Shown one piece after another: positions 1-12,635 of a stretch of DNA of 64,000 nucleotides (the stretch's first letter is position 1; each line of letters begins with the position of its first letter). Source of the DNA: Siderastrea radians (taxonomy: Eukaryota > Cnidaria > Anthozoa > Scleractinia > Rhizangiidae); NCBI GenBank assembly GCA_964017195.1, contig OZ024894.1, positions 5,420,347 to 5,484,346 of the forward strand. The letters run 5' to 3'. Under the pieces are notes generated by a model. The model had not been told where the DNA came from, searched no databases, and saw only the letters and a list, made by a program, of their open reading frames with translations. A program made the position numbers and the translations under genes.

Positions 1-648
1 TCTTTCCGGAAAAGGGTGTCTTTTATTTTGAAAAATAAGGGAAGCTGATGCAACGATTGTACATTTTTCAACCATTGGCTATTTCCCGTCTGTTTTTTAT
101 TTCTGTTGTTTTGTTTCGTTTCGGTAATTTTTTTAACCTTCGACATTTTTTTAGGTACGCACGTGCGTACGTGCGTACAGGTAGTTACGTCCCTGATAAG
201 CTAGTTAAATGATTTTGGGTGGGTGATTAGTAGCCAAGAGCTTGGATTCTGAGCTTGGATCGTGAGGTCCCGCATTCAATTCCTCTCATTGATCTATATA
301 AGGCACTTACTTCTTGGTAGCCAATCAGTTGACTTGGAGTCTGAGACTTTTCCCGCGCTTTTCACATGTGACACGTCTTCAACTTTTTTGGTGAACTCGA
401 ACCTTTTTGTTTTGTTTTTGTTGTTGTTCTAAGAGCACTTTACGTAATGCCTTTTATTTCAGTGGGGCTTAGAATTTCCCAAAATCGTGGAAAATTGCGT
501 GGTGAAATAGTCGCGATTTTTGATAATCACTCAGAACAATTAGAGTGAATTAATAGCGTCAAAATAACAGAAAAAAAAACTAACGCGTAAATAAAAGTTA
601 TTAGTGGATTAAGGTAAGTTTTAAATGTAGCAAAATGTTTTCTTTAAG
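1..648. other. Intron 1 remnant upstream of lipase copy 1
   Basis: No coding exon was recognised here. The last 200 bases resemble the end of intron 1 of lipase copy 2 (44460-44712), including a shared stretch around gtgaaatag and agcgcgaaaataaaagt, so this is the same intron in copy 1. Exon 1 (GGGIRS and Ser motif) would lie left of the window or has been lost. At about 154-169 there is a perfect 16-base palindrome GTACGCACGTGCGTAC. Bases about 215-290 have a weak tRNA-like look (a-box and b-box-like words), perhaps a SINE scrap, but I cannot confirm this. Confidence 0.5.
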
Positions 649-3399
649 ATGGAGGCTTCAGTTGGCTTTCTATACAGATGCCAGTGTTGGTTGCACCGGT
701 TGTAAAGGAATCGGCTGCGAAGATATTTTCCTGGTCACGTGTAAAGCACCATCAATTCACGAGCCACTCATAATGAGTGACAACGAATCTGGACCTCTGA
801 CCTCACGAGACCTTGAAGGAATAAAGCCAAACTACTTTTCAAACATCGTGGTTAACGAATGGTGTCTAAACGATTTGGAACATAAAGAGAAATACGAGCT
901 TCTCATCATGTCACCTACCGAGATCGAACGCCTTGATCGTCCTGAAGGGAAAGAGCAGTTTGAAGACAAGCTTGATCCGGGAGATGTAGATCTGTCAGCT
1001 GCCATGGCAACGTCGGCCGCTGCGGTTGCGCAGAACATGGGAGCCTACGATGAGCCCCTGGAAGGCTACCAGCAGCTGCAAACCGTGTTAGGACTGAGTA
1101 TGGGATCTTCCATGGTGTCTAATGTCGCGGCTCTCAAAAGAGAAAATTATTTCTTACGGGTAAGAACATTACGTTTTACTGTTTGAACACAATTAGTATG
1201 GCCTGCGTTCATTTGCTGTTTTTGGGCTCTGCTTTCAGTTGGTGGGTGAAACAAGAACCGATTTAATAAGCAGCACGGCTTGCATTGTGGTCTTGTTGCT
1301 TGTGCCATAGTAGGAAAGAGAATTATCTTAACCGACCCTTTTACCTAGTCCCAATACGTTTCCCTTACCACTTCACGTTTGCTCGTCAAAGCTTGCGCCG
1401 GGAGGCGTGTCTTGGGGAGAGGTTAAAGGTAGGGTAATGTCATACACGAGTCAGGAGGCTCACATGGCCGTTAAAGGTTTCTGTAGCACGAAAAACTGAG
1501 AGTACAATATGTGGTCCCTTTGTCCGTGAGCAAAAATTATAATCTTGAATATCTTACCTGAATCAGAACGTCGCGAGCTGAAATTTTCCCTGAAGATAGC
1601 TTTTATGTTTCTCGCGATAATTTTTAAGTGGCAAGTTCCAAACTGAGATATTTTTTCTTGTAATTGGAAAAAAGGTGACCGTACTCCCGGGCCCTTGGTC
1701 CGCGAATCATGTAAACAGCACGAAAAGTACCTATGAATCCCAATAATTTCCGCAAGAGAATGAAAATTTTAACAATATTTTTTATTCTTTCTTTATTTGA
1801 TATATCTAGGCTTCAGACTTGTTGGAAAGTCGTTGTGAGTATAAAATAATATGTTTTACTTTTCAGACAATAGTCTCCCACACAATCCCTAAGCGAAGTC
1901 GAAAATGATTACAAGACTACAAGCTTATATATATTCCAGGTACACAAGAGAAGTTAACTCGTTTTGAAACATATATAAAGAAGATTTTGAAAATATTCAG
2001 CAAAAACAAAGGCCGTTTCCATGTATCTAAGGCCTTTTTTATGTGCTTTTCGACGTGTAAGTTCTCTAGGGTCATAGGTCGCCGACCAAGGACCCATGTG
2101 CAAAAAAAGAGTTCATAAAACAAAAGTTTCAAACTTTGCAACAAATTCATTCACAACCGCAGAAAAAGGTTTATCTGCAAACTTGTTTTTTCAAAAAAAC
2201 ACGTCCTCCCGTTGCGTTTTATTTATGCGCAAGCTAAGTAAACATAAGCATGTGTTTACGGAGCCGCAAAAGTAAACACTTCAAGAAAGACAAATTGGCC
2301 AGTACCTGTCAACAAACCAAAAACGAATGTGTGCGATGATTTACTGATTATTCTTCTTCCATATTCGGCTTTCTTGCTGTTGGTGAAGGCACGGAATTCA
2401 AGTTTGTTGACAGTCCATCACAGGGTTACCGCCACCAGCATGTCATCGGTATTCATTTACACACCTGGGTTGATAAAGACCGTATGGTATCATGTCTAGA
2501 GAAAGAATACGATGACAGGGACCAGGGGCACGTTTCTCGAAAGTCCCAATAACTTTTCTTGCCCGGAAAGCTATTTTATGTGCGCGATGTTTGCATTAAA
2601 GACTCAAATTTTGTTGGTTTTGAAAGCTAAGCAATGACATTCTAAGTTGATGAAACAAGTCGGGCTGATATGCGAGCTAAAAACTGCGCCAATGTTCTGT
2701 AGATTTTGATCTTAAAATATAGCTTCGGTCCCGAAAAGTTACCGGGACTTTTGAGAAACAGGTCTCAGGTCTCGAACCAGCGCACTAACCACGGGACAAC
2801 CAAAATACACCACCGCTCCCCGAGGAGACGAGTTTCATTTCTTCTTTTCTCTCCTTCTCTTCTTCCGCAATCACCCGCAATCTCAGTTAGAAATTACAGG
2901 TTTAGGGTTGTGTGTAATTACCAACTTTGTTGGTAAGACAAAAGCTGTTTATACTTCTCTCCGTAATACCGAACTTAAATAATTTCCATTCTGCCACGAG
3001 TGAGGAAACTAGAACGAAATATCCTTAGTACCCTACAGGGTCAAACCAATTACATTCCTCACGCTTGTTGTACGTTTTCACAAGTGCTTAGTCTCATGCG
3101 AACTCATTGTCTCATGCGAACTCATTAAGTCTCACGCGAACTCATACTTTTTTCTATTATTTTCTTCCAGGTCCTTCCATATATTATTGAGGGAATTCGT
3201 GCCCTCCCCTTAGTAACCTTTCCATTGGTGTACTTTGCCGGGGGAGAGAAGACTGAAGACGAGAAGTGGTTAGCGATTGGTGTGCTGATATTTTGTTGTT
3301 CATGTTGTTGTTGCTGATCATCATTTCCACGTTCAAGACTGGAGATGAAAATCCCGGATGTTTAGAGAGAATGACAAGGTAATACACTTACCCTTGGTA

Positions 3400-4805
3400 C
3401 ACTTAATTAATTACAGTAACGTTGTCATATAAATTGGAAAAAGAGAAATTAAGAAAAAAGCCAAATAGAAATAAATTAAGCACGCTAACTCCATTCAGTG
3501 AATTGCTCCGATAAAGGACTGAAGCTTAAAGAGCCAGTGTCACCCACAGTGCTTTGCGCGCCGAGGTACATTTTTCATATATGAAAAATACGCCATTTTC
3601 TTGATTGTCTTCGTGAAGTCTGATTTGTATCTTCTTCCATCGTTGCCGTTAGCGATCCTAAAGCACTAGTGTGAATTTTGTCTTAACATTTAAGTGTCGC
3701 CGTATCAATTTCGTTGTATATTTGTGAATTCTGAAGTGTTTTCGCGGTGGAGAAGGAGATCTTTAAATTGGATGCCTCGTAGGGTTCAGGAAAGTTGAGG
3801 CGAAGGCCGAGTCTTCGGGGCTCTGCCAAAGTTGTACGGCTGAAGGAGTCCGTGTATCAGTAGCGGAGGGAAAGAAAAACATCTACGGGTTTCAGCAATA
3901 GTACTGACACTGTGTTTGCCGAAATAGTGCGACATTCGTTGCGGAATGAAAACAGTAGGAACGTTAATTTACTACAAAATAACAGTAGCTACGGGCTTGC
4001 TCCAAAATAATGCTTATGGTCATGAGCTTGTGTTGTTTTGCTTAATTATTCCTTGTGTTCACTGTCTGTTTATGTTTTATTTTTACAAAAAGTGTAAGTG
4101 GCTATTCTGGTTTTGCGTCCATCGACATCGGTCGATGCGATCGATCGCGTAATCAATCGATCGGACTGTAATAGTTCCATGTACACGCATTGAGTGCAAA
4201 GTCAGATCTTAGAGTAGTTTTCTCCAGTGACATCTAGCGGTGAAGACGTCAGTATTCTTACTACTTGTTTTTGTCTTATTATTTTTATATGGAGTGGAAG
4301 TGGCTACTCTGGTTTTACGTCCATCGAGATCGATCGATCGATCGATCGATCAATCGATCGGTTGTTGTCAAAGCTCCACACGCGTTGACTACAAAGTCAG
4401 ATCAAGAGTTGTTTTCTCCGGTAACATCTAGCGATGAAGATATTACTATTTTCAGAGGCTACTACTGTAAATATCAGCTTGCTGAAAGGCCAGTGCGGCA
4501 CGGTATAATTTGCGAAACGTCCGGGAAACGCGCCAGCCAAACTTCAAAACAAAAACACAAGCGCGCAAAGCACTTTGGGTGACACTGGCTCTTTCAGATT
4601 AAAAGATCTTCACGGTGACTAATTTATCTTGCGTCAACTCCTTTCATCAAATTGAAGTATTTTGTCGTAGTCCTTAAGTGCTTTTAGAATGATTAGAATC
4701 TAAGAATGTAATTTACTTGGCTAATTAAATAAATTCCTATTTGGCTTTTTTCTTAATTCTTTTTTCCTTATTAGTATGGCAACGTTACTGCAATTAGGTG
4801 CACAA
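3400..4805. mobile_element. Foldback/long-TIR element in intron 3 of lipase copy 1
   Basis: Nested inverted repeats. The inner pair is clear: AAAGAGCCAGTGTCACCC at about 3529 pairs with GGGTGACACTGGCTCTTT ending at 4597, and the match runs on through the GCTTTGCGCGC words. An outer pair links 3405-3485 with 4715-4805 (cagtaacg / cgttactg; aagccaaatag / ctatttggctttttt). Inside, two related blocks of about 190 bases (4098-4230 and 4288-4440; both with GTGGCTA, then a CGATCGAT stretch) form a tandem duplication. No transposase is visible, so this is non-autonomous. It lies only about 20 bases past the exon 3 donor. Confidence 0.65.
4324..4362. repeat. CGAT microsatellite
   Basis: About nine tandem GATC/CGAT tetramers with one substitution (atcaatcg). 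A shorter related stretch is at 4134-4163 in the sister block of the same element. Confidence 0.85.
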
Positions 4806-5359
4806 AAAAATTACCTGTTGGGACGTGGGTCTTAATGAATGAGCGCATCACGAAAATCTGCATTCATAAGTTATAATAGAGAATGACCGGAATGGTGTGG
4901 ATTGCTAGCCTTTCTTAATTACCCGTCGACCTATAATGTTCCAGAGGTTTAGAATGTTGCTACAATCGTTAAAGATTGCCTGGTCAATTCTTTCCTCTAC
5001 CAAAATTTGCGTTTTTCGATAAATCGCGTGAAAAACCGAAAAAACCCTAACTTTTAGTCCAAGAAGCAAGAACGAAAACTAAATATGTTGCACAGTAGGG
5101 TAGGACAGGGTACATTTCCAGACCTTTTTTCGTGCTGTGGCAAGCAAGTACCATATAATTCATAGCTCTCTCGGGAAAGTTTGCAAAGGCTCCGTCATAT
5201 AAGCTGTTATGTATACACTTAACTTACAGCCGGGTTCAACTTTGGTACGACACTTACGTTGAGACTTCAAATCCAGTTCCAGTTCGGCGGCATTAACCCG
5301 ACATTCTGCATACCGAAAACTTGTGTTGTACTTAGCTGAAATGTGACTCGAATTCCCTA

Positions 5360-5572
5360 GCTATTACAGTCGCACCACTGTCACAGCACTGTCACATCGT
5401 TCACTGTCGCACCTCTCTCGCATCTCTGTTGCTACAGTGACACAACACTAGTAAGCATGTGTCGCTTCACTGATTTATTAGTGTCGCACCAATATCATAC
5501 AGCCGTTTCCCTATTGTCGCATCACTGTCGCACCGCTGTCGCGTCAGTGTCGCACCACTGTTGCGCTCAAGG
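5360..5572. repeat. Degenerate minisatellite (CACTGTCGCAC-like)
   Basis: More than ten imperfect copies of a 9-12 base word of the form CACTGTCGCAC occur in intron 3-4 of lipase copy 1, ending about 50 bases before the acceptor of exon 4. There is no sign of coding. Confidence 0.75.
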
Positions 5573-7147
5573 ACCTTAGATTTCTCTTAGACTTTTATCA
5601 GTCAGTTTCTCTTTGATCTGCAGGTGGTTCATTATTCACATTGCATTTGTTCGATATATGAGACAGTTGTTAAAGGTCAGCAATAACGGTCCCTCCCCTC
5701 CCCCCATACTATGGCTCAGTGATGGCGCTCATATTGAAAATCTGGCTATTTTGCCGCTCTTGAAGAAGCGCTTGCCGAAGATTGTAGTGGTGGACAGTGG
5801 CCACAAAGACTCGGACGACGAATGGGGGCACCATTTGTTCAAAGCCTTGACATTGGCAAGCGATAAACTTCACTGCTCGTTCATTGGCTTAGATGGCCGT
5901 GACGTCATCGAAGATGTCAAAGAGAAGTTTGTCTACACGCCACAGGGTCACCAACCAAGAAGTTACAGGTTAGCAGATTTTGGATTAAGCACTCTTTATT
6001 TCTGTATGATAAGTAGTTTTTAATTCGCTCAACCTTTGTTGAGCCCAATCGATCGATACTGTTTGAACAGGTCTTTGAGAGAAAATTGCTTGGGCAACTG
6101 ACCTCCAGATATATACCACCACAACACTGTGTGATCACAATATTGCATTATTTTCAATTGTTCATCCTCTTTTGGTGTATGTAGTGTAATACATAAAAGT
6201 CAAACTTAAGCTGAGATACCAGTGTAAAAAGATAACTGTTTTTTTTTCTAGGTTTAAGGTGCACTACTACGGGAAGAAATCTAAGTTCGAAAAAGGAACC
6301 AAAGTCGGTGAAGGGGAAGTTCTGCTAGTTTCTCCAAGACATCCCGACAAAGGGACTAAAAGACAGGAACGCGTGACACGGAAAGAAGCATTGCGTGACA
6401 TCGACGTTGATCTTGAAGCAGGCAAATGGGGAAGTGGTCCACAACAAGACGCGCAAGAAGTTGACAGCTTAACCTTTTGCTGCTGTGAGTGTTGTCATGG
6501 AATCACATTTCAAGGGCTGTCAAACGCGATGTGTGGGGCCTTCCCACAACACATCACGGCAAACCAGTTCTTCACGCCACGCATGTTCAGAGCATATCAT
6601 TCTGAAGGATACAACGCAAGCGTGGAAGCTGAGGCCGCTGAGTTTCTGGGCGCCGTTCAAGAAGTGGAGATGACAAATTCAGTTGAGCTGCACCAACCAG
6701 TGGTGTGATCTTGTGAATGAAACACTTACGTTACAGCTAGAGCAAAATGTGAGAGTATTTTTGCACTGCAAAAAATGAGCGCAGTGCGTTTGGTGATCAT
6801 TTGCCAAATTCTCATGATCTGTACGACCGTGCCGATACACTAATATAATGATGAGAAATTTGATGTTGATCACAATTGGGGCTTAAAGGGTTAAGGCAAA
6901 AAGCAAGGTTTGTAGTGAACCAGTCAGAAAGCTACATTGCAGAAATTCAATGACCAAGATTGAAAATTTAATAATACAGATTGGGCGGGATGTAAGGAAG
7001 ATGACATGGTGCGAAGAGGGATTACCTTTTGACTGTACTTAAATTTAGTTTATCCGTATATTTTTACAAATTTATATCTATTAGCTGTTTGGTGGTTTGC
7101 TTTGCTTTTACCTAATAGCCAGGTGTAATAGCCATTAAATTGTAATG

Positions 7148-7182
7148 AATAAATTAAATAAATGATTTTATGAGAGAATAAA
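7148..7182 (+). promoter_or_regulatory. Poly(A) signals after lipase copy 1
   Basis: AATAAA at 7148-7153 and 7177-7182, about 440-470 bases after the stop codon at 6708, in AT-rich sequence. They fit the 3' end of the lipase copy 1 transcript. Confidence 0.45.
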
Positions 7183-7525
7183 ATATATTGAGCGGTAGCC
7201 GGCGTCCTAGCTGTGGAATTGCTTGTTTTTCAAGCCGGATCAGAACTTCGAAAAAGAGATCATTGCCGGATTGTACTGATTGTTGGGGATTGGCAGCGCC
7301 TTATTATAACCAGACAAACAAAGTTCTAGCCTGTTCTCTTCGAGTTAGTAGTAACAGGAAAACGAATGAGAAAACGAGCGCAAAAACACCTGGCGGCTGA
7401 GGATAGCGGGGCTTCAGTCAGATGCCGCTCGTCTTATTTTCAAGCTCCCTTTAACTTACGCCGACCCTACTACCTGAGAGCCTGCATCAATAACAGAGTT
7501 CTCGTCATTTTGACCATACTTGAAC

Positions 7526-8192
7526 AGTTTGGCGGAACTGAAGTTTTGAATACGCGTAAAACTTTTAAAGCTGCAGTCGGGGAACTGTTCCTGGATCCTG
7601 CGACGTGCCGGACCTTCACCGGGCTGAAAATATCTTAACAGTAGTCAATAAAAAAAAAACAGTGATTCAGGAAAGAATACGTGTGTTATTCCGTTATTTC
7701 GGACAGCAAGCCGTTCTTCTTCAGGGAGTTACAGCTTGCTGTCGTGATTTTCCTTGATTCAAAAAATAAATATATAAATAAATAAATAATAATAATAATT
7801 TCTGTATATTTCTCTGTAAGGCGTTATTAGAAAAAGGCTGAATGTAAAACTTGAGTTTCATCTACAGACTCAAAAGTTCGAGCTTGACGTTAATGAGTTT
7901 AAACCTTGTCCGGAGAAACAGGTGTTCAAAATAATGAGGTATTGGGGCCTTTCATGATGGAAAATATATTGTTTGAGAATATTTCGTCGCTTGTAAGAGT
8001 TCACTTTGTTAAACACCCGGCCGGGCCCGTTAAAACAAACAACAAAAAAAGAAAAAAAAAAGTTTAAAAAACGTTCCTCGGAAGCGCTTTACGGTTCCTT
8101 GGACACATTTGAATGGTTATTATTTTCGGCTTGGGTTACCACTTGAAATGGAAAACATGTGATAATCAGGGTGGGTGTCGTATTGAAATACA
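7526..8192. repeat. Segment S1, paired with S2 at 39262-39763
   Basis: Direct-orientation copy of 39262-39763. Shared blocks include gctgcagtcggggaactgtt, ctggatcctgcg, the gacagcaagccgt hairpin arm, and, further on, ttgtttgagaatatt, gtaagagttcactttgtt and the block with tttacggttccttggacac. S1 has an extra AT-rich stretch (about 7760-7960) that S2 lacks. It follows lipase copy 1 by 0.8 kb, while S2 precedes copy 2 by 3.4 kb, as expected if the lipase locus was once duplicated in tandem. It could instead be a dispersed repeat family. Confidence 0.7.
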
Positions 8193-10930
8193 AACAAGAT
8201 TTTGCCATTCACCTGGAAAGGAGGCTACCGTTTGAACTCCTTTTGGTAATCCAGGATCCCGTATGTGAAGAGCTACCCAAAGTGCGGAGCCGAGGAGGTG
8301 GGAGTGGGGGACGGGGTGGGGTATTCTTAGCCTCCAGGCCTTAGACTGCTTTGTTGCAAACAAGGCACCAAAACTCACATTCGTTTACAGAAGTCTGAGA
8401 AATCAACCCCCGGTGTATTATATCGTACGGCGCCCTTTCCGTGATTTAATCAGAATTGACGTCATTTGGGCAGTTTTAAGAACATTTGTAGCTGTTCTTG
8501 GGAAAGACTATTGCGGCACTTTTGCTTGGCTCTCGGCTTTCTCATATTCATAAAATACTGATCCTAGTTGCTGACTGCAATCGTTATCTTTTAGGCGATT
8601 TGTCCTCTAAATTATCGCTAGAAACGAGCCTGTCTTGTTGTTCAGAATCGTCCTCCGTGTTGTTGTCGTCTTTCTGTCCTTCTCCTTCTCCAATAACTAA
8701 ATGGACAGAGAAAACAGACTGTTAGATATAACAGGACATAGGCATGCAGATACAAGGTAACCTGGTTTGTCCGTCCCGGCTAGGGGGCACCTGGCCGCAT
8801 TAACGGGGTGACAGGATTAAAGGGTTCTTTACATATAGTGGGGTGGAAGGGGAAATAGAGGGTGTACTCTTCCCTCTTTCCGTACCCCGGGCTCTCCCTC
8901 CCCTTTTATCGTCCGCCCCCAAATCCTTGCCGTTTTTCGATTGAAAAATATTACCCAAAGTTGTGTGATTTTCTCAATTTCTCCCGCTTCCTTCCACCTA
9001 GGGAATCCCACCTTTTTTCCCCTCTTTTCCCGCTTTCCCTACTCTCCGCCCCGTTTTCTCCCTAGTTTCAGCCCCCTGTCTACTTATTGTACAAGAACAG
9101 TGACTGTATGCGCATTCTTTTCGGGCAAAAAACATGTCCTTGAGATATGAAATGTTTAACTTACAGCAAAGTTCAATGCTCAAATCTTCTTTTTTCCAAA
9201 ATGCGATGTCACTTGTCGTACCCGAAATCGTCACAGCAGTTTATTTAAGCGTTTTACGGTCTTTAGTTGACATTCACTGAAAAATCCGATTTCTGGCTTC
9301 TAATTTCGTGCAAACAGTGCGCGGTAAAAGCTGCACCTTCAGTCCTTCTTGAGCAGGAACAGGTCATATAAAATTTGAAGAAAGAAGTCGGGGGTTTGCT
9401 TGCGGTCAACAAACTTGTGATCACGTGATCATTTTTTCAAACCATGGAGTGAAATCAACGGTCTGTGAAGCAGGCTAAAAAAAATCCCTTCTCAAAGGAT
9501 GTCTTACCGGTAGGTGGATTACTGTGGATAGTACTGGCCTGGATCAAGCTAATTATTTTATTTGAGGTAAAAAAGGTAGAAATGAAAATGTGCAAATGAG
9601 ACAAACAAGGAGAATGACATTGGAGATCCATCAAGGCTTCACCACTCAAAGATGACAAAGATCAAAGATCCTAGCCTGCAAGAAGGCTTTCTTAGGTGAG
9701 CATGCAAACACGACTAGGCAGTTCTGCCATTTACGAGCCAGCAAAAAAAAATCCAACTAAGTAAACCTGCTGATGGTAATGGAAGGCTAAAAGATCCTGT
9801 TAATATGCACAAATAGACCTTTGGCACCCCGGGTAGGTCGACATGCAATTTCTGTTTACTGTTATCAAATGAATACTTTCCTCAACGCATATCTTGGGAG
9901 AATTTGACAGTAGATCAATACTATTTTGCTTTCGTGATCATTTTACTATTTTCCTGTTATTGAAAGGCTGAAAGACTGGTGTTGCATTGATGTTTTAATG
10001 AGAAAATAGATACTAATCGCTGAACTGGCGTGGAGGTCAAAGTACAAAGGTTTTTGATTTCATCGCATGGCCGGCGATCCCTGGGGTTTTTTCAATCCCG
10101 GGATTCAAATAGTTCAGGGATTTATTTAAGTGTAGCTAGAAATAACTTTGCGGCAATAAAATCATAAAGAAAAAATCAACCTTACCGTTTTTACACCAGG
10201 TCCCGCATGATATTCCTCCGTCAAGATGATCCATGGCATTTTTTCATCCTCCAAACGGCAAACATGTCAAGGGATCCGCATTTCCGCGCTCTAAACAAGC
10301 TCGATTTCAAAACCTCCATCGCTTTCATAGTCTGTGATTGACTTTACCTCAAGGAAAAGCTTGTGTTAAATTGAATAACTTGCTTTGTCTGAAAATAATC
10401 GCACACCTTTGCTTGCGGTTTCATACCGAGGCTTGGGGCGCCAAAAATTACTAGTTACCATTCCCCTAAAGGACAGACTCGTTCTCTCGAATTATATATT
10501 AGGTATACCCGACTAGGAATTTTTCGCCGTTACCTACTAATTTTATCTACATGTGAACAGGCTTAAGGCAAAATCTACACTGTACCGGATATCTGGATAG
10601 CTCTTGTGCCAGCGCGGAAACAATATCGGATACGCTACTTTCCGCACAATTTTTGGCGATTTTTCAGTGATGCTGCGCCAACCAACGGAGTCTTGAAAGT
10701 GAATCGTCATCTATCGGACAGTGATATAAGATATAGTAAAAAAGAGAGAGAGTTCTTGATGTGAGCATACACTAATTTTTTTTATAAGAACCGTTTTTAT
10801 AAGAACGTCAAGGCTGGGATTGGCCAAAATCTTAAGAACATGCTAAGAACATACCCAGGCTGAGATTTTGTTAAGAACGTCCTTATCTTGTCTTCATATT
10901 TGTAGAACAAGCTATGTGAGAATAAAATTA
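8193..10930. other. No gene recognised
   Basis: About 2.7 kb without convincing coding potential. There is a pyrimidine-rich stretch at 8860-9070 and a short imperfect hairpin around 10080-10110. At 10780-10890 there are AAGAACGTC/CAGGCTGAGATT words that recur inside the NPC2 repeat units (aagaacgtctcaggctcaaa). The last 60 bases lead into the first NPC2 unit. Confidence 0.5.
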
Positions 10931-12015
10931 AGTGTAATAATTTGGCGAAAGTAGTTTACAGCCTATTTGAGCCCCAATTGCTAGAATTTTTGTGATGTCA
11001 CAAATCATCTTCCACTGATTAAAAAAAAGCAAACACGTATAACTTTAAGGAAATTGGTAGAACTTGACCTATTTGTTTTTTCTTTCATTCAGAACTATGA
11101 TTTACTGAAATGCTTTTCAATTAATCTTAACAATATTGTTAAGAACGTCTCAGGCTCAAATCGCCAAAAAATAAGAACATTCAGTTCCGGTTCAGCCTCA
11201 GCTAAAAAATTTGACGTTCTTATAAAAAAAGAGTGTAGTTAAGCACAAGAGCGGTGCCTTTCGAGCATAATAGTGAGATTTTTTAAGCATGGAGCAAAAG
11301 CATTATAGTGACGTAATTTGAGCACAATGTGGAAAACCCTACCCCTTAGCAAATATTCAGGGTTAAAGAATTTGCAACTGTCACGAACTGTCCACTAGCT
11401 GGAACATTGGCACATGTAATCACAGAATGCTAACAGGAGTCTTTGACATTACTGTTAAGTCCACGAAACAAATATACAGCAAATTTCTGAATACAAAGCA
11501 GAAAATTTCGGTAGACCAAACTCTCCTTGGCAGCAGATGTTAATTCTTAAGGCCCCAATAGTGATCAGAACCAAATTTCTCCTTATCATATCAATGCATT
11601 ACAACTAACACAGGTCGTGAGAATTTAAGAAAAATGATCACCACAGACGAAATTGTCCGACAATGAAACAAGTTCTCCCAACTAGTAGTCAATAAAATGT
11701 ATGGAGACCAGTAAGGAGAATTTGTATAATGGCGATATGGCTTCAAGGGTAAAACTTGATCCAGACTAAAATTAACCGGTTTCTTATAAGAAGAAGTATA
11801 GCAAGCGACACAGCAATGTAACTAAAGTGCCAGCGAAAAATGAATCAGAAATAAAACCGGGTTTACTAATTGAGTCTCGTAACGTCTTATTTCAAGAGGA
11901 ATAAATAACGAAAGTGGCCATTTTTAGATTTGGTGTTAAGTTTGTCCTTATTAGCTACTTTGACATGTGCCTCTCAGGTCACGCACGAGAAACACGAGGG
12001 GCCTCCCGCGCCTCC

Positions 12016-12095
12016 CACGTGAAGGGTGTGGCCTGTCATGTGCAGAATGGCATGAGGCTTGAAGGTTGCAGTCGGTATCACGGATATATCACAAC
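12016..12095 (+). promoter_or_regulatory. Core promoter of NPC2 copy 1 (CACGTG box and TATA-like box)
   Basis: A CACGTG E-box at 12016-12021 lies in a block conserved in all four units, followed by a TATA-like GATATATCACA at 12083-12093, about 84 bases before the ATG. Copies 1 and 4 carry TATATCAC where copies 2 and 3 have TATATAAAAAGG. CACGTG is the core of sites bound by MiT/TFE and USF bHLH factors; regulation by them here is only inferred. Confidence 0.55.
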
Positions 12096-12167
12096 GTTTT
12101 GCACAGTTATCACACAGAACGTCGCACCTGTTCACTCCAGAGTTTTTTAGCGCTAAACACCGGTAAG

Positions 12168-12635
12168 ATGCTTTTGAACCGAGGACATTTCATCCTTTTC
12201 GGCTTTTTGGCGTTCTTTACCGCTGTAGCAGTTGGAAAAACTATTGATTATGAGGGTTGCCCGAAAGACGATCCCCACGCAAAAATTGCCTCTGTGGATA
12301 TAACTCCGTGTTCTGAAGAGCCGTGCCATCTCCACAAGGGAACCCAAGTGAATTGTACTGTCACGTTTACTCCTGAAGCAGATGTAACGAGTGGAAAACT
12401 GGAGGCATACGGTATTCTGGGAAGTAAGGTGCCATTGCCATTGCCTCAACCGGACGCATGCAAAGATCACAATCTGGTTTGTCCGTTAAAAGGAGGAGTG
12501 GAAAGCAAATTGAAGATATCCTTTCCGGTGAAGAAAGTTTATCCTTCTCTTTCACTGACTGTACAGTTTGGAATGAGAGACCAGGATGGCAAGTCCGTGT
12601 TTTGTTTCCGGTTTAAGGCGAAAATTGTTCGTTGA
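12168..12635 (+). CDS. NPC2: NPC2-like ML-domain sterol carrier, copy 1
   Basis: 155 aa, single exon. NPC2 is a small luminal protein that binds cholesterol or related sterols in late endosomes/lysosomes and hands them to NPC1. A hydrophobic signal peptide covers residues 1-23 (HFILFGFLAFFTAVAVG) and the ML domain follows. The six family cysteines are visible: C31 with C146, C48 with C53, C98 with C105, in the contexts ITPCSEEPCHLHKG and PDACKDHNLVCPL. C63 is extra and lies in an N-glycosylation sequon (N62-C-T). The length is normal for the family. The frame is open further upstream, but this ATG is shared by all four copies and lies about 85 bases after the TATA-like box. Lack of introns is notable because vertebrate NPC2 is split; an old retrocopy founder is possible. 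Copy 1 has Ser86 and Leu90 in the ligand-side loop before PLPQPD. Confidence 0.93.
   Translation: MLLNRGHFILFGFLAFFTAVAVGKTIDYEGCPKDDPHAKIASVDITPCSEEPCHLHKGTQVNCTVTFTPEADVTSGKLEAYGILGSKVPLPLPQPDACKDHNLVCPLKGGVESKLKISFPVKKVYPSLSLTVQFGMRDQDGKSVFCFRFKAKIVR

Larger units (their letters stand above)
649..6708 (+). pseudogene. Patatin-like membrane lipase copy 1, frame-broken (exons 2-5)
   Basis: Paralogue of the complete gene at 43150-48716. Exons by splice sites and homology: 649-1159, 3171-3378, 5624-5968, 6252-6708 (TGA stop). Exon 2 begins after tctttaag with a split Arg codon; exon 5 encodes the Cys-rich tail (TFCCCECCHG). The patatin aspartate is kept in exon 4 (LSDGAHIENLA). Exon 3 is 208 nt against 206 nt in copy 2. 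The extra two bases lie near 3289-3310 in a ttgttgttcatgttgttg stretch and give an in-frame TGA at 3315-3317. With conventional splicing the product would lose the catalytic Asp. Exon 1 with the nucleophile is not in the window. It could be a recent pseudogene, or a functional allele with an assembly error in the TTG-rich run, since the other exons keep frame and good splice sites. Poly(A) signals follow at 7148 and 7177. Confidence 0.65.

Noticed and set aside
7366..7638. 90-codon frame overlapping segment S1
   Set aside because: The frame is not kept in S2, which has indels in the same block, so there is no coding constraint.
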